Origin: Erginobacter sp964587835
Lineage (GTDB): Bacteria; Auribacterota; Erginobacteria; Erginobacterales; Erginobacteraceae
NCBI GenBank assembly: GCA_964587835.1
Contig: CAZPMN010000006.1
Span: 52,001 to 116,000, forward strand
Reading direction: 5' to 3'
Length of the DNA stretch: 64,000 nucleotides
The notes under the pieces were generated by a model that had not been told where the DNA came from, searched no databases, and saw only the letters and a list, made by a program, of their open reading frames with translations. A program made the translations under genes and the position numbers. Of the stretch, positions 40,969-49,170 are shown piece by piece. Each line of letters starts with the position of its first letter. The stretch's first letter is position 1.

Positions 40969-42290
40969 ATTCCTCCCCACCCCCCCTTTTGCCCCTGGTC
41001 GCTATTGTCGGTCGGCCCAACGTCGGAAAATCCACTCTCTTCAACCGCCTGATCGGGCGACGGGTGGCGGTGGTTCACAGCGAGGGCGGCACCACCCGGG
41101 ATCGGATCTACGGGGAAGTCCACTGGGATAACCGTTCCTTTCAGCTGGTTGATACCGGCGGCCTGATCCCGGGAGGGGAAGAGGGCCTGGACCCGAAGAT
41201 TGCCCGCCAGGTACAGGAAGCAGTGAAAGAAGCCGAGCTTACGCTGCTGGTAACCGACATCCAGGAGGGACTGCATCCCCTCGATGCCGAGGTGGCGCGC
41301 GTCCTGCGGAAAAGGGGGAAGAAGGTCATTCCGGTGCTCAACAAGGCCGATAACTCGGAACTGGAAATGGGGGAGGGGGAGTTCGGCCGGCTCGGTTTTT
41401 CCCCCGCCTTTCCCGTTTCCGCTCTCCACGGACTGGGGATCAACGATCTGCTGGATGCGGTCATCGGCCAGCTACCTCACCGGAGCGCCCCCCGACTCTC
41501 CCGCCCTCCGGCCCTGGTTGTCGTCGGACGGCCCAACGTCGGTAAGTCGACCCTGGTCAACCGCCTGGCGGGGAGTGACCGGGTGGTGGTGGACCACCGC
41601 CCGGGTACAACCCGAGATGCTGTCGATACCCTGATCCGGTGGCGGCAACGGGAGCTGAATTTGATCGACACCGCCGGTCTCCAGCGGCGGAGCCGGGAAC
41701 AGTCACCGCTCGATTTTTACAGTCTCAGCCGAACCCGGGAGGGAATCAAGCGGGCCGACCTGGTCCTCCTCCTCCTGGAGGCTCCCCGCCCCCCGACCAG
41801 AACCGATGCCAATTTCATCAAGCTGTCCCTGGAGAACGGGAAGGGATGCATCATCGGGGCCAACAAGTGGGACCTGGTCGGCCGAATGCCTCGCCGGGAA
41901 TACCTCGAGGAGATCCGGCACAAACTCCCCTTCGCCGGTTTTCTCCCGGTCGCCTTCTTTTCCGGACTGACCGGGACAGGGATTCGCCCCCTGATGGAAA
42001 CGGTCTTCCGGGTCGCCGCCCGGAGGGAGGGCAAGGTCAGCACCGGAGTCCTCAACCGGGTTCTGGGAGAGGCCCAGGCGAAGGTGCCTGCCCGGCGGAG
42101 AAAACACTCCTCCTTCCGGATCTTTTACGCCGTCCAGACCCGGACCGCCCCCCCCTTGATCAGGCTCTTCGTCAACGATCCCGAACTGCTCTCCGAGAAT
42201 TACCGGAAATTTCTGGAGAACAAACTTCGGGCAGCTTGCGGATTTGAAGGTGTGCCGATCCGTTTCGAGCTGAGGAAACGGAGGGAATAG
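40965..42290 (+). CDS. der: GTPase Der (EngA), ribosome biogenesis
   Basis: The 441-residue protein has two tandem G domains with P-loops GRPNVGKSTLFNRL (near residue 16) and GRPNVGKSTLVNRL (near residue 188). Their switch/G3 motifs are DTGG and DTAG, the G4 motifs NKAD and NKWD, and a C-terminal KH-like domain follows (KHSSFRIFYAVQTRTAPPLI). It acts in 50S subunit assembly. An AT-rich repeat and a TATAAT-containing spacer follow. Confidence 0.96.
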   Translation: MNSSPPPLLPLVAIVGRPNVGKSTLFNRLIGRRVAVVHSEGGTTRDRIYGEVHWDNRSFQLVDTGGLIPGGEEGLDPKIARQVQEAVKEAELTLLVTDIQEGLHPLDAEVARVLRKRGKKVIPVLNKADNSELEMGEGEFGRLGFSPAFPVSALHGLGINDLLDAVIGQLPHRSAPRLSRPPALVVVGRPNVGKSTLVNRLAGSDRVVVDHRPGTTRDAVDTLIRWRQRELNLIDTAGLQRRSREQSPLDFYSLSRTREGIKRADLVLLLLEAPRPPTRTDANFIKLSLENGKGCIIGANKWDLVGRMPRREYLEEIRHKLPFAGFLPVAFFSGLTGTGIRPLMETVFRVAARREGKVSTGVLNRVLGEAQAKVPARRRKHSSFRIFYAVQTRTAPPLIRLFVNDPELLSENYRKFLENKLRAACGFEGVPIRFELRKRRE

Positions 42291-42297
42291 GGAATAG

Positions 42298-42330
42298 GAA
42301 TCGGTAATCAGTGATCGGTAATCAGTGACA
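42298..42330. repeat. TAATCAGTGATCGG repeat
   Basis: GGTAATCAGTGATC and GGTAATCAGTGAC stand in tandem right after der; the family matches 7236-7280 upstream of the cyclase. A TATAAT at 42367-42372 follows without a convincing -35. Confidence 0.55.
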
Positions 42331-42449
42331 ACGGGGATTGCGGCTGGTATTTTACGGGGGGCGGGGTATAATTAGGGGAAACTTCAAGTCTTGCCATCGA
42401 AGCCTGGGCAGGGATTCGATACCGATAGCGATTTCAATAGCGATTGGAA

Positions 42450-43532
42450 ATGAAGATCAGTCAGGAATTCATCCAAAAACTTCCCAAGACCGACCTCCAC
42501 GTCCATCTCGACGGTTCGCTGAGGATGGGGACGATCCACGAGCTGGCAGCCCGGGGGGTAGATCCGGGAGATGGTCCCGCTTACAGCGTGGAAGAGATAG
42601 AGCAAAGCCTGGTCCCGGGCAAAGACTACGGCAGCCTGACCGATTACCTCAAAGATTTTGAGATTACCGTCTCGTTGATGCAGACGCCGGAGGCCCTGAG
42701 ACGGATCGCCTACGAACTGGCCGAGGACTGCGCGACCGAAAATATCCGCTATCTTGAGGTTCGATTCTCTCCTATTCTCCACACTCGGGCCGGACTCGAC
42801 CTGCCGGAGATCGTTGATAGCGTGATTGCCGGCCTGAAGGAGGCTGAGGGAGATTTCAATATCCGGACCGGGGTGATTATCTGCGGGATCCGTAATATGG
42901 CCCCAGAGACCTCCTACCGGCTGGCCGAACTGGCGGTGGCCTACAAGCGACGCGGGGTGGTGGGGTTTGACCTGGCGGGGGAGGAGAAAGACTTTCCGGC
43001 CAAGGATCACCGGGAAGCTTTCAACCTGATTATCAACAACAACGTCAACTCCACCGTACACGCCGGGGAAGGCTTCGGGCCGGGGTCCATCGCCCAGGCA
43101 ATCCATTACTGCGGAGCCAACCGGATCGGTCACGGAACGAGGCTGCGGGAAGATCCCGAACTGCTGAATTACGTCACCGATCATCGGATTCCCTTGGAGA
43201 TCTGTCTGACCAGCAACCTCCAGACCGGAATAGTGAAATCGATCCGGGATCATCCCTTTGATTTCTATTACCGATATGGGGTCAGGGTGACCGTCAACAC
43301 CGACAACCGGCTGATGTCCGACACCTCGATCACCCGGGAACTCCACCTGGCCGCCGAGAATTTCTCCCTCACCCCCTTCAACATCCGCGATATCCTCCTC
43401 AACGGTTTCAAGAGCGCCTTTCTCCCTTATGCCGAGAAGGTCCGTCTGATCAAACTCTCTCTGGCCGAGATTGATTATCTGATCCGCCTCGAATATCCTG
43501 ATTATGATGGCGCTCCCCAGTTCCACACATAA
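42450..43532 (+). CDS. add: Adenosine deaminase
   Basis: From the ATG at 42450 the protein has 360 residues; a TTG two codons earlier is also in frame. The zinc site HxH is in KTDLHVHLDGS (His17, His19). Further motifs are TVHAGEGFG, ANRIGHGTRL and RVTVNTDNRLMSDTSI, the last with the metal-binding Asp. The enzyme deaminates adenosine to inosine in purine salvage; close homologues act on adenine or 6-aminodeoxyfutalosine, and sequence alone cannot exclude these. No strong ribosome site is seen. Confidence 0.88.
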   Translation: MKISQEFIQKLPKTDLHVHLDGSLRMGTIHELAARGVDPGDGPAYSVEEIEQSLVPGKDYGSLTDYLKDFEITVSLMQTPEALRRIAYELAEDCATENIRYLEVRFSPILHTRAGLDLPEIVDSVIAGLKEAEGDFNIRTGVIICGIRNMAPETSYRLAELAVAYKRRGVVGFDLAGEEKDFPAKDHREAFNLIINNNVNSTVHAGEGFGPGSIAQAIHYCGANRIGHGTRLREDPELLNYVTDHRIPLEICLTSNLQTGIVKSIRDHPFDFYYRYGVRVTVNTDNRLMSDTSITRELHLAAENFSLTPFNIRDILLNGFKSAFLPYAEKVRLIKLSLAEIDYLIRLEYPDYDGAPQFHT

Positions 43533-43555
43533 ATTTTCCGCCGGAAAAATTTATG
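43528..43555 (+). terminator. Hairpin after add
   Basis: CATAAATTTTCCG (43528-43540) pairs with CGGAAAAATTTATG (43542-43555), with a bulged A. The arms overlap the add stop codon and have the same A/T-flanked design as the hairpin at 11895. Confidence 0.5.
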
Positions 43556-43621
43556 CAGAAGAAATCTTGTCTTGCGGATTTATAGCGATAGCTTGTAGTC
43601 GATGGGTTGGTTCTTGATTGA

Positions 43622-44011
43622 ATGAGCGTAGAGAAACCGAGAGGAATTTACACCGTAGGGGTCAGGGCGGAGTTCTCGGCGGCCCATTATCACGGGGGGG
43701 CGGCGGAAAACTGCCGGCGCATCCACGGGCACAACTACCGCGTGGAGGCTGAGCTGACCACCCCGATTTTGAATCACGGGATGGTGATAGATTTCGGGGA
43801 GGTCCGGAAGAACCTGGACCGGGCGCTGGCCGGCTGGGATCACCGGGCCCTCAACGAAGTCGGAGATTTTTCCGAAGAGGAACCAACGACCGAGGTGATC
43901 AGTAAGCTGCTCTACCGTCGGCTGGCTAACAGCCTTTCCGGACCGGCGATACTGCGCCGGGTCACCGTCTGGGAAACCGACGACTGCTGGGCCAGTTATG
44001 GGGAAGAATAA
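43622..44011 (+). CDS. queD: 6-pyruvoyl-tetrahydropterin synthase / 6-carboxytetrahydropterin synthase
   Basis: The 129-residue protein has zinc ligands His22 (FSAAHYH), His35 and His37 (RRIHGHNY) and the catalytic Cys31. The later motif PTTEVISKLLYRRL supplies the conserved PTxE. In bacteria this family usually makes 6-carboxy-tetrahydropterin for queuosine (QueD); no other queuosine genes are nearby. The MBL hydrolase follows after 3 bases. Confidence 0.88.
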   Translation: MSVEKPRGIYTVGVRAEFSAAHYHGGAAENCRRIHGHNYRVEAELTTPILNHGMVIDFGEVRKNLDRALAGWDHRALNEVGDFSEEEPTTEVISKLLYRRLANSLSGPAILRRVTVWETDDCWASYGEE

Positions 44012-44014
44012 GAG

Positions 44015-44650
44015 ATGACTGTGAACACGATTCACTGGCTGGGACACGCCTCGATCCTGATCGAGGGAGAGCAGAAAATCTACATCGATCCCTGGCAGCT
44101 GGGAACCGGCCTGCCCCCGGCCGATCTCATCCTGGTTACGCACAGTCATCACGACCACTGCTCGCGGGAAGATGTAAATCTGGTCTCCCAACCCCAGACC
44201 ATCATCTTCGCCCCGCCCGACTGCGCCGCCTGCCTGCCTCCCGGATTCCGGCCGGCCATTCCCGGAATGAAGGTTGAAATCGGGGGGGTCGCCATCGAGG
44301 CGGTCCCGGCTTACAACATCGACCGTCCATTCCATCCCCGGAGCAGTAACTGGGTCGGTTACCTGGTGGAGATGGGAGGCGAGCGGATCTACCACGCCGG
44401 CGACAGCGATTTCATCCCGGAGATGGAAGAGATCACCGCCGACATTGCTCTGCTGCCGGTAGGAGGTACCTATACTATGGACGCCGCCGAGGCGGCCCGG
44501 GCCGCCGACCGGATCGCTCCGAGCCTGGCCATCCCCATCCACTACAACCGGATCGTGGGTTCAGCCGCGGATGCCGAGCGCTTCATAGAACTGACCGGAA
44601 TTCCGGCGAAGATCCTGCTGGCGGAATCAAAAATAGGAAAGGGAAAATGA
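44015..44650 (+). CDS. MBL-fold metal-dependent hydrolase, UlaG-like
   Basis: The 211-residue metallo-beta-lactamase-fold protein begins HWLGHASILIEGEQKIYIDP. It has the ligand motif THSHHDHCS, GERIYHAGDSDFIPEM and a final IPIHYNR. It belongs to the group of small UlaG/UPF0173-like hydrolases of unknown substrate. It sits between queD (3-base gap) and the HEAT lipoprotein (4-base overlap). Confidence 0.82.
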   Translation: MTVNTIHWLGHASILIEGEQKIYIDPWQLGTGLPPADLILVTHSHHDHCSREDVNLVSQPQTIIFAPPDCAACLPPGFRPAIPGMKVEIGGVAIEAVPAYNIDRPFHPRSSNWVGYLVEMGGERIYHAGDSDFIPEMEEITADIALLPVGGTYTMDAAEAARAADRIAPSLAIPIHYNRIVGSAADAERFIELTGIPAKILLAESKIGKGK

Positions 44651-45936
44651 TTAATCTAACAGCAATTCTTGCAGCAATTATTTTGATTTTTTCTATTGTC
44701 GCATGCAAAACAACCCCCAAAACCCCGGAGTTTGCTGGGCCAACCACTACGCCAGCAACATTGGCAACCCCTCAACCGGCCGAACTAGCGGCTACCTCGG
44801 CGCCGGCGGATGAAGCCAGGATCAAGCAGCTGATCGCCGGCCTTGGGGACTGGAACCGGGGCCGGGATAACGCCGACGCCCTGGTCAAGATCGGACCTCC
44901 GGCCGTGCCCGCCCTGATCGCCGCCCTGAAGAACCCGGCGGACGGCGTCCGGGGCAACGCCGTCCGGGCCCTGGGCGAGATCAAGGCCCCGGAGGCGATT
45001 GAGCCGCTGGGGGAAGTTGTGGGCGACTCCAAGTACTGGGTAGCTCGTAACGCCGTTTATGCCTTGAATAATATCGGGACACCGGAGACCCTGGTCTTTC
45101 TCCGGCAGGCCCTGAAACATCACGATGGTCGGGTTCAGGAGACCGCTCTCTGGGTTCTGGAAGAACGTGGTGACCAGTCAGCCATCCCCGAAATCAGCCA
45201 ACTGATGGTCGATGCCACCGACCAGTACGTCCGCTGGCGAGCGATGCAGGCCCTCCGCTCCCTGAAGGCGGGGGAGGAGATCGCCACCCTGATCAGGACC
45301 CTGGGCGACGAGAAGGCGGAGATCAACCGGCGGCGCAACGCCGCGGTAATGCTGGGATCACTCCAGGCGGAGGAAGCCGTCCCCGCGTTGGTCAAGGCGC
45401 TGGAAGCAGATGATGCCGGTATCCGCTGGCGGGCGGCGGAGGCCCTGGGGGAGATTGGAGCCAAGTCGGCCCGAGCGGCCATTGAAGCCAAACTCTCCGA
45501 TCCGGACGAGGAGGTCAGGATCTTCGCGGTCGGCGCCCTGGGAGTGCTCGGATCTGAAAAGAGCGTGGAGCCCCTAAAGAAGATGCTCTCCCAGCCCGGA
45601 ATCGAGTTACGGATGAACACCATCCGGTCTCTAAAGAAGATCGGCGGCGACGCCGCGGCGGCCGCGATCCAGGGAGCGCTCTCCAACACGGATTCCTATC
45701 TGCTGGTCATGGCGATCGACACCCTATCCGAACTGGGAACCACCGGGGCCGCCGAAGATATCAAAGCCAAGGCCGGGAACAATTCACCGGCCGTCCGAGC
45801 GGCGGTGATGCGCGCGATGGGAGCACTTTCCCCCGCCGGCACCAGGGAGGTGATCGAGAAGGGCAAGGCCGATGATAATTTCTGGGTCAGAGAAGCGGCG
45901 GCGGCCGCCGAGAAGAAGCTGGCTGGACCAAAGTAA
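44647..45936 (+). CDS. HEAT-repeat lipoprotein
   Basis: The 429-residue protein has a signal and lipobox (IFSIVAC, Cys near residue 20). A Thr/Pro/Ala linker follows, then about ten HEAT/PBS-lyase-type repeats such as GVRGNAVRALGEIKAPEAIE and AGIRWRAAEALGEIGAKSA. It is a predicted envelope scaffold for protein binding; the repeats are unlikely to be a lyase. The start overlaps the MBL stop. Confidence 0.85.
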   Translation: MINLTAILAAIILIFSIVACKTTPKTPEFAGPTTTPATLATPQPAELAATSAPADEARIKQLIAGLGDWNRGRDNADALVKIGPPAVPALIAALKNPADGVRGNAVRALGEIKAPEAIEPLGEVVGDSKYWVARNAVYALNNIGTPETLVFLRQALKHHDGRVQETALWVLEERGDQSAIPEISQLMVDATDQYVRWRAMQALRSLKAGEEIATLIRTLGDEKAEINRRRNAAVMLGSLQAEEAVPALVKALEADDAGIRWRAAEALGEIGAKSARAAIEAKLSDPDEEVRIFAVGALGVLGSEKSVEPLKKMLSQPGIELRMNTIRSLKKIGGDAAAAAIQGALSNTDSYLLVMAIDTLSELGTTGAAEDIKAKAGNNSPAVRAAVMRAMGALSPAGTREVIEKGKADDNFWVREAAAAAEKKLAGPK

Positions 45937-46010
45937 AAAAATTCTTGCCGGGTCGGGGGGCATCTGCTAAATTGACCCCAGGCTTGAGGTATGTGCAGTA
46001 TTATGTAACC

Positions 46011-46058
46011 GTCGGAAAAAACCACAAAGTTATTCGGAACTTTGTGGTTTTTTTCGAC
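46011..46058 (+). promoter_or_regulatory. Long hairpin in the cold-shock gene leader
   Basis: Bases 46011-46031 and 46038-46058 form a 21-bp stem (with one G-T pair) around loop ATTCGG. The 3' arm contains seven T (46048-46054). It could terminate transcription from the HEAT gene or act as a leader switch for the cold-shock gene 28 bases further on. Confidence 0.55.
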
Positions 46059-46085
46059 AAGATGCAGCAAAGGAGGAGTAGTTGA

Positions 46086-46286
46086 GTGAAAGGTAAAGTC
46101 AAGTGGTTTAATGACCGGAAAGGTTATGGTTTCATCGAGAAGGATGACGGACAGGGCGATGTTTTCGTCCACCACACCGCCATCAACACCGAGGGTTTTC
46201 GGACTCTGGCCGAGGGACAGGAAGTAGAGTTCGAGGTTATCCAGGACCAGCGGGGGGAGAAGGCGATTAACGTCACTCCCCTGTAA
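46086..46286 (+). CDS. Cold-shock protein (CspA family)
   Basis: The 66-residue OB-fold protein has a GTG start. It carries RNP1 (KGYGFIEKDD) and RNP2 (DVFVHHTAI), so it should bind single-stranded RNA or DNA and melt mRNA structure. The strong ribosome site AAAGGAGG stands about 11 bases upstream. A strong terminator follows, so it is probably a single-gene transcript. Confidence 0.96.
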   Translation: MKGKVKWFNDRKGYGFIEKDDGQGDVFVHHTAINTEGFRTLAEGQEVEFEVIQDQRGEKAINVTPL

Positions 46287-46335
46287 TCCGTAACCACGGG
46301 TTCGGCCGCCTTTTTGGCTTGGCCGTAAATTAACG

Positions 46336-46377
46336 GCGGGGGTTCAGCAGTCAGAACGCTGAACTCCCGCTTTTTTT
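46336..46377 (+). terminator. Terminator after the cold-shock gene
   Basis: GCGGGGGTTCAGC (46336-46348) pairs with GCTGAACTCCCGC (46358-46370), with one mismatched or G-T position, and is followed by seven T. Confidence 0.8.
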
Positions 46378-46396
46378 CGGCGATTTCCAAGCCGGA

Positions 46397-46789
46397 TCAG
46401 CCGGATGGTTCGGGTGTAAGGCAGGAAAGGGGGGAGTCGGGATCGCCCGGTGGGGTGGGGCTGTGCATCGGGTCCATGGTCATGGCGTCCATCGCCATCG
46501 CATCGGTCGTCATCCCGTCTGTCTCCATTCGATCGACATCCATCCGGTCCGTCTCCATGGCGTCCGTAGTCATATCGTCGGTATCCATCCGGTCGGTCTT
46601 GAGGGCATCCGTCTCCATCGGTTCGACACTCAGGGAATCCATCTCTATCCGACCCATGGTCATCGCGTCCACCTCCATACCGCCCGGGGCGGGAGAGGGG
46701 AGATAACCTTCGCCGCCCGGATAAATTTTCCGTCCACCGAAAAAGAGTGTCAGACTGAAGGCGGCGACCGCCGCCAGCCACTTGATCAT
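46397..46789 (-). CDS. Secreted Met/Asp pentapeptide-repeat protein (MXKDX-like)
   Basis: The 130-residue protein has a hydrophobic N-terminal signal or anchor (residues 2-18). A run of about fourteen imperfect five-residue repeats of the form M-x-[TVM]-D-x follows (for example METDRMDVDRMETDGMTTDA), then a Pro-rich tail. It resembles the small exported pentapeptide MXKDX repeat family, but with Thr or Val in place of Lys. Met/Asp periodicity suggests metal binding, which is only a guess. The ribosome site GGGAGG is 5 bases from the ATG, with an extended -10 promoter further upstream. Confidence 0.75.
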   Translation of the reverse strand: MIKWLAAVAAFSLTLFFGGRKIYPGGEGYLPSPAPGGMEVDAMTMGRIEMDSLSVEPMETDALKTDRMDTDDMTTDAMETDRMDVDRMETDGMTTDAMAMDAMTMDPMHSPTPPGDPDSPLSCLTPEPSG

Positions 46790-46836
46790 TTCAACCTCCC
46801 GTGTCGAAGTTGGTGGGCGTGGGTATCGTCCCCGAT

Positions 46837-46845
46837 ATTATAGCA
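46837..46845 (-). promoter_or_regulatory. Extended -10 promoter of the pentapeptide-repeat gene
   Basis: On the minus strand TGCTATAAT lies about 50 bases before the ATG. A -35 box is not obvious, as is common for extended -10 promoters. Confidence 0.5.
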
Positions 46846-47001
46846 TAACTGGGCAAAGGTTGTTGCGACTGCGATGAATGCCGCTGAATGGTCGCTGTAG
46901 GAATAACCGACAAAAAGGGTGTCTTTCCCCGGATCCGCCTGATAAACTAAGATATTTCCGGCTACTGGCGCCGGTGGGGAACTCAAGCGAGGAGGAATTT
47001 A

Positions 47002-48033
47002 ATGAAAGATGAATGGCAGGTTGAGATCGAGCAGCTGCTTCAGCCGATGGACAAGCTGGGGCCGGTGGTCTGGGATACCACATATCTTTTGAAGAAGACG
47101 GGGGCCTTTACCTATACCGAGGGTTACTTCAATCCTCCGGGGAAGTTTTACGGCAAGATCATCAACTACCCCGATCCCCGCGGGGAGATTATGATCCACG
47201 GCCGACCCTATACCAGCATCACCAAGACTTACGTGGACGGAGAGCAGGTTCTGATCCCCCACGACCGACAGATCGAGCACCACTACAAAATCGATCCCTC
47301 CCTCAAACCGCCGGACGAGAAACCGATCATCACCGAGTTCCACGTCCTCTTCGATCTTGAGGATTTCGACGGCTGGTTCAACGACAAGCTCTCACTGGCC
47401 CGGATCGCCGTCAAGTATCCCCAGATCGGGAAGAACATCGAGGAGGTGAGCCGGCTCCTCTCGGTCCCGATGGAGCGGCTGGGGGTGACCGGCTCGCTCT
47501 CCTACGGGCGGATGGAGGATGACGAGGACATCGACCTGGTCTTTTTCGGCTCCCCCGAGGAGAATATGGAGGTGGCGGAGAAGATCTGGGCGATGACCTA
47601 CAGCGACCCGGCCCGGAAATGCATCGAGTTCGGTAAGTTCTGGCCGATCCGCTTTATGCACAACAACATCATCATCTGCACATTCTTCGCTTACGAGAAA
47701 CGGGAACAGATCCCCCTGACCTACTGCGATGTCGAGTTGATCAAGGACCGGGTGGAGGCCTACGGGACGATCGGGAACAACACCCACTCCATCTATATGC
47801 CGCTGATCCTCGACCTGAAGGAAGTCTACATCGACGGGAAAGAGGCCGACGACATCCCCCTGGTCATCTACGACGGATCGATCCGGGGCGAGTTCTACAC
47901 CGGGGAGCGACTGAAGATTGAGGCCAGGCTGGTCAGCCTGGAGATCTACGGCCGGCGGACCCGGGCCCTGGTCTCGGTCGACTCCAGCCAGATCGAAAAG
48001 GAGCGCTTCCGCAAGGGACAGCCGCTCTTTTAA
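47002..48033 (+). CDS. Predicted nucleotidyltransferase (Pol-beta-like fold)
   Basis: The 343-residue protein contains GVTGSLSYGRMEDDEDIDLV near residues 160-180, the Gly-Ser plus Asp-x-Asp signature of the polymerase-beta-type nucleotidyltransferase superfamily. The remainder is rich in charged and aromatic residues and has no signal peptide. It resembles uncharacterised, largely archaeal-type predicted nucleotidyltransferases. The strong ribosome site AGGAGG is 8 bases from the ATG. Substrate unknown. Confidence 0.7.
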   Translation: MKDEWQVEIEQLLQPMDKLGPVVWDTTYLLKKTGAFTYTEGYFNPPGKFYGKIINYPDPRGEIMIHGRPYTSITKTYVDGEQVLIPHDRQIEHHYKIDPSLKPPDEKPIITEFHVLFDLEDFDGWFNDKLSLARIAVKYPQIGKNIEEVSRLLSVPMERLGVTGSLSYGRMEDDEDIDLVFFGSPEENMEVAEKIWAMTYSDPARKCIEFGKFWPIRFMHNNIIICTFFAYEKREQIPLTYCDVELIKDRVEAYGTIGNNTHSIYMPLILDLKEVYIDGKEADDIPLVIYDGSIRGEFYTGERLKIEARLVSLEIYGRRTRALVSVDSSQIEKERFRKGQPLF

Positions 48034-48089
48034 GCCGGCCCGGGCCCGCCAGGCGGAAGGAATTCCTAACAACAACCCGCTTTTCTTCG

Positions 48090-49001
48090 ATGACGGATAA
48101 GCCCATCGTGGTGATTCTCGCCGCCGGTATCGGCAGCCGGTATGGAGGTCTCAAACAGATCGAACCGGTTGGACCGGCCGGGGAGATCATCCTCGATTAC
48201 ACCCTCTACGACGCCTGGCGGGCCGGCTTCGGCCGGGCGGTCTTCGTAATCCGGCCGGAACACGAAGAAACCCTGGCGGAACGTTTCCGCGGATCCCTGG
48301 CCGGCCGGCTCGAGACCGCCTTCGTCCACCAGCGACTGGACGACCTTCCGGAAGGTTTCGTCCCCCCCCCGGAGCGAGACAAGCCCTGGGGGACCGCCCA
48401 CGCCGTCCGGGCCGCCCGGCGGGCGGTCTCCGGATGGTTTGCGGTGGCCAACGCTGATGACTTTTACGGATGGGAGTCGTGGGCGGTGATCGGGCGTTTC
48501 CTGGCCGCCGCCCGCCGGGAAACGGAATGGTGCTTGGCGGCCTTCAGCCTGGCCAACACCCTCTCGCCTCACGGTTCCGTCTCCCGCGGAGTCTGCGAAA
48601 TCGATCCCAACGGGTATCTCGTCTCCATCACCGAGCGGACGCGGATCGAGCGGGCGGCCAACGGGGGCGGGCGCTATCTCGACGGGGGAGGGGAGTGGCA
48701 CAATCTCTCCGGCCGGGAGGCGGTCTCGATGAACCTCTGGGGTTTCTCCCCCGCGATCTTCGGCTATCTCGAGACCGGCTTTTCCGAATTCCTGGCTAAA
48801 AAGAGACTTGACCCCAAGGCTGAGTTCCAGCTTCCGGCTGTCGTCGACCACCTGCTCCGGGAAGGGAAGTGCCGCTGCCGGGCCCTGGAGACCAGGGAAC
48901 GGTGGTTCGGGATGACCTACCGGGAAGACCGGGAAGAGGTCAGGGCAGCGATCGCCCGGCTGGTGGAATCCGGGTCCTACCCGAAGAAACTCTGGGCTTG
49001 A
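48090..49001 (+). CDS. Sugar-nucleotidyltransferase-like protein
   Basis: The 303-residue protein starts with the NTP-transferase signature VVILAAGIGSRYGGLKQIEP, followed by the substrate region AVANADDFYGWESWAVI. Family members transfer nucleotides to sugar phosphates or similar alcohol phosphates. It lies 56 bases downstream of another nucleotidyltransferase of a different fold; the two may be co-transcribed. No cognate pathway gene is adjacent. Confidence 0.8.
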   Translation: MTDKPIVVILAAGIGSRYGGLKQIEPVGPAGEIILDYTLYDAWRAGFGRAVFVIRPEHEETLAERFRGSLAGRLETAFVHQRLDDLPEGFVPPPERDKPWGTAHAVRAARRAVSGWFAVANADDFYGWESWAVIGRFLAAARRETEWCLAAFSLANTLSPHGSVSRGVCEIDPNGYLVSITERTRIERAANGGGRYLDGGGEWHNLSGREAVSMNLWGFSPAIFGYLETGFSEFLAKKRLDPKAEFQLPAVVDHLLREGKCRCRALETRERWFGMTYREDREEVRAAIARLVESGSYPKKLWA

Positions 49002-49058
49002 ACCTCCCCGCCTAGTGCCGCTTCTCTGGACTGCCTTGTATTGAATCTGTTATTGCTA

Positions 49059-49137
49059 GTCCCACCTCGCGGGACGAAGCAATCTTAATCCATTGCAATG
49101 GAATAGATTGCTTCGTCACTTCGTTCCTCGCAATGAC
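49059..49137. repeat. GAAGCAATCT inverted-repeat element
   Basis: GAAGCAATCT (49076-49085) and AGATTGCTTC (49105-49114) flank the palindrome CCATTGCAATGG (49090-49101). GTCCC and GGGAC pair just before them, and CGTTCCTCGCAATGAC follows. Part of it (GGACGAAGCAATCT) recurs near 30990. Confidence 0.6.
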
Positions 49138-49170
49138 TTTAATTATTTAGGTTATTATTAAGACGCGACA

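Noticed and set aside
45972..46004. TTGACC ... TATTAT promoter for the cold-shock gene
   Set aside because: The spacing is 21 bases, too long for a normal sigma-70 site; the alternative -10 at 45996 is weak.
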